In this document: piece by piece, positions 54,701 through 64,000 of the stretch
Position numbering within the stretch: position 1 is the first letter of the stretch
Layout: each line of letters opens with the position of its first letter
Assembly (NCBI GenBank): GCA_001179505.1
Contig: CDMY01000366.1
Location: 189,404-253,403 of the forward strand
DNA length: 64,000 nucleotides
Source: Vitrella brassicaformis
Lineage: Eukaryota > Sar > Vitrellaceae
Direction: 5' to 3'
Notes under the pieces: generated by a model
The model's database searches: none
What the model was told of the DNA's origin: nothing
What the model saw: only the letters and a program-made list of their open reading frames with translations
Program-made: the position numbers and the translations under genes

Positions 54701-55260
54701 CCATCTGTAAAGGTGGATTGGATGAGTACAACCAACACGCATATAGTATACACATCATATATATGTTGTGATTGAAGTGGGGCTGGGCTAGTGTGCGCAG
54801 CGCACAGACCGAATACGGGGGCTTGAAGTGCACTGCCGTCTGCCTTCTTCTGCGGCGCGAATGTCGCCCGGAGGAACCAATCGGTGTCGGTCGGGTTCAC
54901 AAACGGAAGCTCCTGCCAGCCAAAGAAAGGGAAAGAAATGTGTGTATTCTCGTTTGAGTCTGGCTCCGCCCGTCGTTCTGTCTGGACAGCCTACCTACCT
55001 GCGTGATGCTCTTCCTGGCGGTGGTGTTAAATGTGAGAGTGCAATGGGTGTTCGGTGCGGTCGCGGTGCCCTCGATGGCGTACACACGGACGTCATAGGC
55101 GGAGGTGAGGGTGATGGTGGCAGGATACATGCCCGCCTCCTTCGGCGCAAACTCGATGGGAAGCTTCGCCGACCCGCCGCCATCAGCACTGTCGAGGTTA
55201 ATACGCGTGCCTCTGAGGGATGGCGCAGGACATGGACATGCAGCGCAGGCGTGTGTGTCT

Positions 55261-55296
<36 letters not shown>

Positions 55297-58200
55297 GTGC
55301 GCGTACCCTGTCATGACGGAGAGGGTCTTGGGCACCTTCATGAATGGGGACGACGATGTGACCTCATAAGTGACCGCCTTGTCCGGCCGGTTCAGCAGCA
55401 CTGACGGCGTCCTGCCCGTCTCCTGGTGAACACGGTCAATGAGGATCTGGCGCACGCGATCCAACTGCACACACAGCACAAACGTAGAGGCGTGAACCGG
55501 CAGACAGACCGACGGTGGAGACATGTATTGTCTACACGCATACCTTCGGGTTTGCGCTGTGTATTGGCAAGGTGAAGGTGGTGGGTTCCTGGCATTTAGC
55601 ACTGACCGGGAAGGGCCTCTCCTCCATTGGGGCCGGCAGCGTCGCCTCGCCGAGGACCTCATAGTAAAACTCACCTGCGTTTGCATCCCGGAAGGCGATG
55701 GTGCAGAGATGGTGGCCCATCTCTATCGGCATGAAGTGAACCTAAATAAACACGACAGATAGAGAACACGCAAACTTCCATGGGCCCCCATCCCATCGTA
55801 TATATCGTTCCCACCCTCACCCACCCACCTGCAGTGTGATCGTCCCGTCCTTTCTTATCCTCAGTCGGCTGGTGGCCACGTAGAAGGGATTGACCTTGTC
55901 TGGATAGGCGAGCGTCGACTTGAGGCCCTTCTTGCTGACGGGGTCGACCTTCTCGGTTGAGACCGTCATCTTGAAGTCGCCGTCTACGCCGAGGGTGTTG
56001 GCCACCTCCAGGACGAGCACGTGTAGGTTGTACAGCTTAGTGGTGATGTTGACGGTCTTGTTGGGCCGCTTGCTGGTGATCTGGGACTTGAGACGGAACA
56101 CCAGAGCTGCCGCCTGACCGGGCGATTCCCTGATATAGAAGGAAGGAGGCACCGGTATGCGAATGAAGAGACGCAACACTGGGTGGTTTTCCTTCTGTCG
56201 TATTTGTTACTTTTTGGTGAGGAATGTTAGTCTGGCGTCGACAGGTTTGAGGAAGCGTGCCTTGAAGTCGATGGGAAAGAGAGCAGTGCCACGCGGCTCC
56301 AGCGTCACCGTGTCAGACTGAGCAAGACGCAAGAAAGCTGAGTGTGGAAACCGAAGTACAACTTCATGGCGTGTCTCAACACCCACCGGCAGGGAGAAGT
56401 CAGACGATCCGTGTATTCTGCCGCGATACTCCAGTCTCTTCTTGGTGGGATTGGTCAGCTCGAGATGCTTGGTGGCACTTAAACCCTGCCAATTCATCCA
56501 GCAACCACGTACGTGTCGTTTTCTGTTGGTTCTTGATCTGCCTGACCAACCGACCGACCAGTGGAGTAGCGAAGTGTATGGTGCTCTTGGGTATGTAGTG
56601 TGGCAGCTGCTGCACCAGCCACAAGAGGTAGAGCAGCAGGTCCCGGCTGTTGCCCTCAGCGATGTCCTGCGGCTTCAAATCCAAGTGAAGACCCATCTCC
56701 TGCATACGGATGCATGGATACATGGAGACATGTCATGATGCTATGCTTGTCTGTCCATTGTCTGTCTACCGTAAGCACACCTGACCTGCAGCACTGCGAT
56801 GAGTCGCTGGGCGTTCTGTTCGTAGTGCTCTGGTGCGGTGCAAGGCTTCTTGAGATTCTGCAAGAGGGGTCCGCTCTCGGGTATGTGCGACATGACCACA
56901 TTGGCGAGGACGAGACTGTCTCTGAGGTCGCGGGACGGCTGGGTGATGGGACGGGGGTTCTGGCCCCTGTCCACCCGCTTGTAGTGATACGACAGCCATC
57001 GCAGCAAGAGAGCCTCTGCCGGTGAGTAGAGATTGGAGTCGCTGATGTTGGAGGTGTCGAAGTGGGGAGAGGAGGGATCGGCCTCGCCTGTCTCGGATGA
57101 TGATGTGGATGACACTCCTGCCATGCTCAGAAACACCCGGGGCGTCAGCCGATTCAGCAAGAATATCTGACATGGGACACAATGAACAAAAGCCCCACGT
57201 CAACGTGTGTGAAATGACGGAAGCCGCTGACCAACCTTGACGGTCTGCAGGACTGTGTTGGTCCATGCCTCCGGTGCCCGTTTCATGAACTGCCTCTCAA
57301 GTGGCCGACGGCTCATGTGGCTCACCAGACGACCGCTGTGTGTGCGTATGGGTTTGCAGGGGAGGCCCTGCATGTACTTGATGAAGTTCTCCATCGTCAG
57401 CAGGTACTCGGGCCGCACATGAGACAGCAATGCACCATTCTGCAGGCCAACCACAACAGAATACACATCGCCTTCCCGAGTGTCCAACAGCGCCCATTCA
57501 ATGGCCTTTGTGACCGACCTGCTTGAGGTAGTTGAGTATGTCCTCATAGGCAGCCACCGTCTTGAGCACCTTCGGGCCGGCCGTCGACCCACTCACCTCC
57601 TTGCCGCTCTTCTCAGGCGCACTGGTGGCAGGCCCGCCTGTCGTTACCGTGGGCCCCTTCTGCTTGAGCGGTCCAATCTTCTTGCCCGTCAAAATCTCGA
57701 CTATCTCGTGCAGCTGGCGGCCCTGAGACGCTATCAGGTCCTGTGGGTAAGTCTCTATGACGCTTTTGAGGACAGTGCCGTTGAGCCAGCGGACGAGAAA
57801 GTCAGCAGACAAATCGATCACCCATCCGGCACTCGACCCGACGGCTGATTGGGACCGCTCGCTTCGTTGTGACGGCGCCGCCTCAGATCCCATGCGGTCC
57901 TCGGCATCCTCTGTCTACAGCGCAGAGATAGACCCATCTATTGTGAGGACACTCGCACACAACACAGACGTACCTCTGCGAGCGTGGGCGGGTCTCGTGT
58001 GTCGTCAATCTCGTAGAAGTCGGGATTGAGGTTAAGGTAGTCATACAGAGTCAGCAGACAGTTGTCGCATGTGCCGCTCACGGGCATGGAATACGACACT
58101 TGTGATACACACACACATGTGCACACGGATTGGGTGTCTCATTCATTGTGTGACTTCCTCCTCCCGCTCCCTCACCTCCCTCTCCATCCAGGAATTCGAG

Positions 58201-61200
58201 CCTGCATGTGAATGATATCGGTTTGGGCGAGAGGAGGGACACCTCCACAGGGATCCTTGACTTGGCCAGTCCCATCATCTGGCCCTCGGGGAACTCCACA
58301 CTACAACCGCACACAAGACAAGAGGGCCGGCAACGTGTAAATAAAATGTGTCCCCATCCCATCTCCCCGATGTACGTGATGGGTATCCTGACGGTGTCGG
58401 AGGGCAGCCTGACTTTGAGTTCAATGAGGTCGTAGCCCTCATTGTTGACGAAGAACACCTGTCGAGACTTGATGTTGAGCGGCACGGTGGGCAGGACCAC
58501 CTCACGACGATCGAAGTACAGCGTCGGCACGACTCCACTCCCCTTGAGACGGATCTCGAGATAGGCACGGGAGCGGTCGACAGGAGCAGGCTGCGAAGAC
58601 GACTGCACACAGGTATCGCAAAAGATGTGGTGTGGTGTTCAGTGCCCGTCGTCCTTCATGCGTGTGTGTACCTCTGCTGCCGACTCCTCCTCTCCTTGTG
58701 GCGGGCTGATGAATATCGGGAGGGCCAGCTGGTAGTGGATGGGTTCTTTGGGGGTGAACCCAGCACGCACAGTCACCGTCTGCACCAGCATCTCATCTCT
58801 CGTGTTCACGTCTGTCTGTCTCATCCACTTATGTGCACTGACTGGTTCATCACCTCACCTGGTCGACTTGTATGCTTCGTTCCGACGGCTCCATCTGAAA
58901 GACCCCAGGGTACTTCTTCAGCGCCTCCACGTCCACAGCCCAGTTGACAGCCCTCTTGTCCGTATTGGTAAGGTCCAGTTCCAGCACTGACGCCACAGTG
59001 GGTGCTGACACCACTGATGTGGTGACCACTTTGGTCTCGAAGTCCAGCAGGGTGGCGGACAGCAGCAGACGGGGACTCACCGCCTCCGCCTTGATCTCGC
59101 GCCGCAACTCTGACAGCAACGATTGTGTGTTAGATGGAATGGACATGCGCGTGAGTCGAGTCAGGTGGTTTGTGGCTGCAGCCAGCTGACCTGGTGGGAC
59201 TGTGCCGCCCACGAAGCGCACCGGGAGGCTGAATGTGTGGGCCTTGATCTCAGTGGGCTGATACTGCACCTCCAGCATGAGTGTGGACCTCTGCGGCACC
59301 GTCACCTTCCATATGTGAGACAAACGCTCCTCTGACGTGAGACACAGGCAGGGGAGCAGAACTCACATACATGACACAACCAACACCGAGAAAGTGACGT
59401 GACATACCTTCGTCTTCGTCTTCATCGACGTCGGCTATCTCGACCATCTTGGTGGAGCTGCGCCGATCGAGCGCCTGTTGCTGCTGCTGGTCGGGTGAGA
59501 GCCTCAACAACTCCATGGCCGGAGGCTTGGGGGGCTGCATCGCCTCCTCGTACTGACTCTGCAGATGAGACAAAGAGACACGGATTGCTTGGCCGAGTCA
59601 ATCCCGGCGTTTTGTTGTGCTTGTGTCAGCAGACAGATCAGATCACCTTGGTGATTTTCTGCAGCATGTTTTCCATCATCCTCGCCGTTATGCGCTTGCC
59701 GCTTCTGTCTCCCTCCTTCTTGCCACCATCCCCCTCCCCGTTACTCCTGTCGCCCTTGTCGGCCTCCTGGCCCTCAAGCATCGCTTCAGCCACGGCCAGG
59801 GAGAACTCGGGCTTGTCGCTCAAGTCGACGTACAGCACGCAATCCACCGGCGACTCGTTGTGCAGAGTGAGCGGCCGAGACGCGAAACCGCCAAGGGTGA
59901 TGGTCTCAAAATTGACCTCCGGCTCGGCGGCGCTGACCTCGGGCACCAACGCCTGATGAATAAATGGACGAGCGAGTGATGGGTGTCGCGTCTCCAGACA
60001 CGTGTGGCTTTGTCTGGCTCACGGTGAGGACGATGGGCAGCCTTGCCGGTTTGCCTCCTCTCGGTCTCACTTGCAGCACACCGTTGACCTCCCTGGGGTC
60101 GGCGAGGAGAGCCGTCACTTGCAGCTCGGTGGTACCGCCGGACGGCAGGCGTGTGCGGGTGGGTGCGACACTCATGGCATCGGGCACATCCTCGACGAAC
60201 ACGATGGCGTTAGTGGAGCCTGGGTTGGATATCACGGCAGACTGCTCGATGCGCTGGCCGACGGCCACACTGCCCAAGTCCATCCTCTTCGTCACGAAGT
60301 GAACCGTGCCCTCGGGAGTCACGCCCGTGCAATGGAGCCTGACCATACGCGCAACACTGTGTCTCCATCCAACATGTAAGTGAGAACGTTCCATCTTCTC
60401 ACTTGACGTCCTCCCCATCCTCGATTTTGAGTGTGAGGAAGGCCTCAACGGTGTCTCCGTGCGGTGGTGGGGTGAATGTCACACTGCACGACTGCCCGCC
60501 TCCTGCCTTGACCTGCCCCTCTGACGGCACCACCCGGAACTGGCCACCCAGGGCATTGGTGGTGTCATCTGGCTCGAGCCACCTGAAGCGGGCGGTGGCG
60601 TTGCCGTGGTTTGCCAGGATGATAGTCTCTGTCAGAGTGGCCTCCAGACTGTCCTCGGCGAATCTGAAGTTCAGCTCCTCTCGCGAGAGCTTGAGACGGA
60701 CAGGGATGACCTGCCCACTCACGGAGAACTTCACCGGATACCTGACATACACAACACAGAACGAAACGGGGAGACACACCCATGATGTACGAGGGTGTCT
60801 AATGGCTTGCCGTGGGTCTCACTTGCCGTTGATGGTGGCGACGCACTGCCGGTGCACGGGACCAGGCTGATCTGAGCATATGACGATGTCAAAACCAGCC
60901 GCCTGCGCGCTGGGGACTACCTATTGACACACATATATGCAATCGGTGTTCACCCAGCACGGCACAACGAGTGACGACTCACCTGCGAGAGCGGAGTGGA
61001 TCGTTTCAGCTCTGTCCCGCCATTCTTTGTGTTGGTGTCGGTGCCGTTGGTGACAGTGATGGCCACCAGCACGGACGACGGCAGGTCGTTGAACACCGAC
61101 AGACACTTGGTCGAATGGGACTTGACGTAGATCTCACCGAAGTCAAGATTCTAACACCCCAGTCAGTCAAGACACACACATCGACGGAGGCATGTGATGT

Positions 61201-63810
61201 GCGTGGGCTGGGTTGTTTCCTCCCAATCCAATAGCTCACGCACCTTTGGGCCGATGGAGATAAGTTGCAGCTGCCACGCCTCCAACTCAGCAGCGCAGTC
61301 CCGAACCTCTGCTTGCGTGCTCGGGTGAGCCTGACAGACAGATAGACAAGACACCCCAACACGCACATCTACATGTAGCTTAGCTTGTTCTTATATATGT
61401 CGCTGGTCTACCTTGAACTTCTTCTTGAAGAGCTTGTTCTCGTTGTGGACGTATCTCTTGCCCGTCACCCCCCTGGCCTCCAGCCCCTCGTCCATTGGCC
61501 GCTTCAGCCACAGGGGCTCGCGGGGCACTTCACTCGCCTTAGGCACAGGAGCCTTCAGGCCACTGCCAGGCGTCAGGCCCAGATCCGCTACCTCTGATAG
61601 TTTCAGGACATCATTCTCGGCCTGCTCGAGCTGCTTCTTGATAGTGGCTGCCTCGCGCTGCTGCCGGCGATATGCCTGGCCCCCGTGGCGCATGGCCTAC
61701 ATCCACGCAGACAGACATAGACAGGTGCATCCGACCGATTTCAAGAAATCGTTTATCTGCCTCACCCGAGTGTATTTCTGTCTATTGACGATTTTGTCCC
61801 TGAGTTGTTGTGTGCCGAGGGCGAACGGGTTGGCGTCAACAGTGATGGTGCTCTGGCTCATCTGCATGGTCTGCAGCAGCGAGTCCAAAGCCTTGTTGTC
61901 CTCCTCAGCCCAATGCTCCTTCTTCATCAGTCGAGTCATCGTCGGCGGACCGCCCTTCTGCCTCTTCATCTGCACAGCGTCCTCCTCTCTCACGTACTGG
62001 TACTGTGGCGCCAGGTCGTCGGCTGTCTTGTCCAGCCCGCCCTTGGTGGTGGTCTTGGGCAGCAGCTTTGGTTTGGCGGCGAACAATGGGGAGGGCAGCC
62101 CCTCGGCCTCCACCTCTAGATGCATCGAGTAGAGCGTGTCTGCATAGCGAATCGTGAGCGGCTTGACATGGGGGCCGGTGTGGTTGGGCAGGAAGGTCAC
62201 AACCAGAGGGAGCGACTCCAGGGGACCGAGCGTGCCCTACTCAGTCAGTCAAGATGGAAGATTATGAAGTGTTTCTGTCTGTCTGTTGTCGTGTCTCTCC
62301 CTGTGCTGTGTGACGTGCTTACGTGTGTGACGGAAGAGAAGATGGATGTGACTTTGTCGATTTTGAATGTGAGCGGCAGGTGTGCGTGACGATTGGTGAG
62401 GGTCATGCCCCGGTCCCTCCTCTCCCCCACAGGGCATCCCCCGAACACCAGCCTGTCAGCCGGGCCCACACCCAGCCCCGGCACGCTCGCCACGGCCCGC
62501 ACATTGAGGCTGGTCGTCTGCATCAGCTCCTCGCACTCGACGATGCATTTGACGTCGATCGGCTTCTGCATGGCCTCAATAGCCTCCATCTGCTGGCCGG
62601 TGAAGAAGCCCTTCTGCGGCACATACGGGGGTGTCGTGAGAGTCACTGATATCTGCAGCTCGCCATACGCAGGGACGGTCCCGGAGCAGGGCGAGATGGA
62701 CACGAGGGAGGTAGAGGGGGACGACGAGACGGCCGAACGAATGAGGGCGTCGAGGGGGTCCTCGTTGTCGAGTGGAGTGGGGGAGGGGTTCAGATCGTCT
62801 TGGCTTATTGACGGTTGGGGCTGGGCACGGAAATGGGCTGGGAAGGGGCCGTCGTTCAGCAGGGAGATAGTCTTCTTTCGCGACTGGCCGAAGTACAGCC
62901 GGCCCATATCGACGGCGTCGGTCTCCTCTGTGCCAACCAGACAGTGCAGCCGCTCCGTCACCGACACACCACGCAGCTCGATGGCCGGCGGACGGCCATC
63001 CAGTGCAGACACACCGGTCAGCCTGACCTTCACACGCTCCTCGAACGCCCCGCCTGTTGCCCTCCTCTGCTCATCTTTCTGAGCCATGATCTCCACTCGC
63101 ACTTTCAGGCTCTTGCGTGCCTCAATGGTGGCGCTGGGCGGGGCGAAGGCCACCTGCAGGCCGGGTGTCTTGAGGTCGTCGCACGAGAGGCTGAATGTGC
63201 CGCCGATGCTGCCAGCGTTGTGCAGGAGCACCTCCTTGGTCGAGTGGCAGCCGACGAGTATCTTGCCGAAGTCGAGGCGAGTGGGGTAGGAGATGACAGC
63301 GCATGGCGACCTGGCGCAGAGGGGCACGTCCACCCTCCCAAACTCGGTGACGACCACAAGCACGTCGTCAATGTCCTCCTCGCCCAGCCTGTGACCTTCA
63401 GCTCCTTCCGCATCTTTCCTCCTTGCCTGTCCCTTCGTGCCACCCGCCCCTCCCGCTCTGTCAGTCAAGGCCCCGGAGAACAAGTACTCCACTTCGACTT
63501 GCAATGGCAGCCCGGGCGCCACAGCGTCGGCCGGCTTGACATGCGGCGCGAGGCGGAAGACGGAGGACTTGGGCGGGAGGAACCGCACGCGGACAGCTTT
63601 GCAGGTGAGGTTGCGGATGACGAAGGCCTGGATGTATCGCGTGTGGCGCTGCACGTCCAGGAACTGCAGCTGCGGCGGCTCCAATGACAGGTAGTGGCTG
63701 AGCTGGGGCATTGATGAGGGAGCCGCCTGGGGTGCATCTGAGGTGGACTTACGGGCTGTGAGGGAGAGGACGGCGGGAGGGCCGGCGGGCGACGGGATGG
63801 CGGGAGGCAT
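51761..63810 (-). CDS. CFAP47: CFAP47-like giant ciliary protein with MSP/ASH repeats and a CH-like domain
   Basis: This gene spans 12 kb with many exons and should encode a protein of very roughly 3,000 residues. It starts at ATG 63808-63810, with a first exon of about 1.5 kb (62322-63810), and stops at TGA 51761-51763. Much of it is a series of Ig-like MSP/ASH (ASPM-SPD2-Hydin) modules. Typical lines are PTRLDFGKILVGCHSTKEVL, VLLHNAGSIGGTFSLSCDDL and YFGQSRKKTISLLNDGPFPA, with similar ones further down. Near 57150-56570 lies a CH-like domain: AEALLLRWLSYHYKRVDRGQ, DSLVLANVVMSHIPESGPLL, then MGLHLDLKPQDIAEGN and LPHYIPKSTIHFATPL. That position and pattern match CFAP47, an axonemal central-apparatus protein, rather than Hydin. 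The C-terminus has YWSYLVRGTHPHYNAPEI and a basic helix. Confidence 0.88.
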
Positions 63811-64000
63811 GTTGGTTGGAAGACAGATAGACGCTAAGCAAGGGCTGCGTTTGATGCTCAGTGACGGCTGTGTTCGTAGTGGGGGCTATGTGTGAGAGAG
63901 CGGTTTTTATGTGTGGGCGAGCGAGCTAACAGCAGTCTCGCATTTTCCCGATAATTCGATTGACGTAAGCAGCGTCTGATCTCGAGTCTACCGTCCATCA
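63811..64000. promoter_or_regulatory. Upstream flank of the CFAP47-like gene
   Basis: The last 190 bp of the window lie 5' of the minus-strand gene starting at 63810 and should include its promoter. The sequence is slightly less GC-rich than average. I see no clear motif. Confidence 0.4.

Overview
The window is nuclear DNA from a photosynthetic, flagellated protist. My best guess is a chromerid alga close to Vitrella (Alveolata). The evidence is a GC-rich genome and genes broken by many short GT-AG introns full of TG, CTGT and CATC simple repeats. Two proteins start with a signal peptide followed by a transit-like segment and an Ala-Phe junction, as complex-plastid proteins do. Other pointers are a plant-type (ALDH12) P5C dehydrogenase, a CPSF30-YTH fusion of the plant/apicomplexan kind, and a giant ciliary CFAP47-like gene. 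The species is inference; no marker gene settles it.

Layout. 946-4156 (-) is a coiled-coil protein. 4308-6784 (+) is a probable plastid protein of unknown role. 7095-7807 (+) is a small membrane protein with an internally duplicated module, next to a degenerate telomere-like repeat. 8664-14912 (-) is an importin-4-like karyopherin. 14913-17911 is a 3-kb gene-poor stretch of simple repeats with one strong nested hairpin. 17912-21686 (-) is a large disordered protein. 21687-22593 holds an AT-rich island whose 100-codon ORF has the core of a PD-(D/E)XK nuclease. 22594-24641 (-) is CPSF30-YTH and 24786-26054 (+) is SDE2.

27127-30159 (-) is P5C dehydrogenase. 30928-31723 (-) is a plastid-type leader joined to a KD-rich coiled coil. 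31884-34743 (+) is an F-box/LRR-like protein. 35315-36318 (-) is a BTB protein with a signal peptide. 37566-39292 (-) is a carnitine-pathway dioxygenase. 39592-40053 (+) is a broken GNAT acetyltransferase. 40695-41287 (-) is FKBP-like and 41582-43515 (+) is a GDP-hexose phosphorylase (VTC2/GDPGP1 family). 44194-48885 (-) is a divergent kinesin, 49023-50968 (+) is an unknown probably nuclear protein, and 51761-63810 (-) is CFAP47-like.

There is no operon logic. Many neighbours are head-to-head with 140-300 bp between start codons, which suggests shared bidirectional promoters. Functional themes are cilium and microtubules (CFAP47, kinesin), RNA processing (CPSF30-YTH, SDE2), mitochondrial metabolism (P5C dehydrogenase, carnitine synthesis), ascorbate or sugar-nucleotide metabolism, and plastid targeting. 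The most unusual element is the AT-rich nuclease island at about 22170-22476, which looks like foreign, possibly large-DNA-virus-derived, sequence. Exon joins were made by eye, so internal splice sites are approximate unless positions are given.
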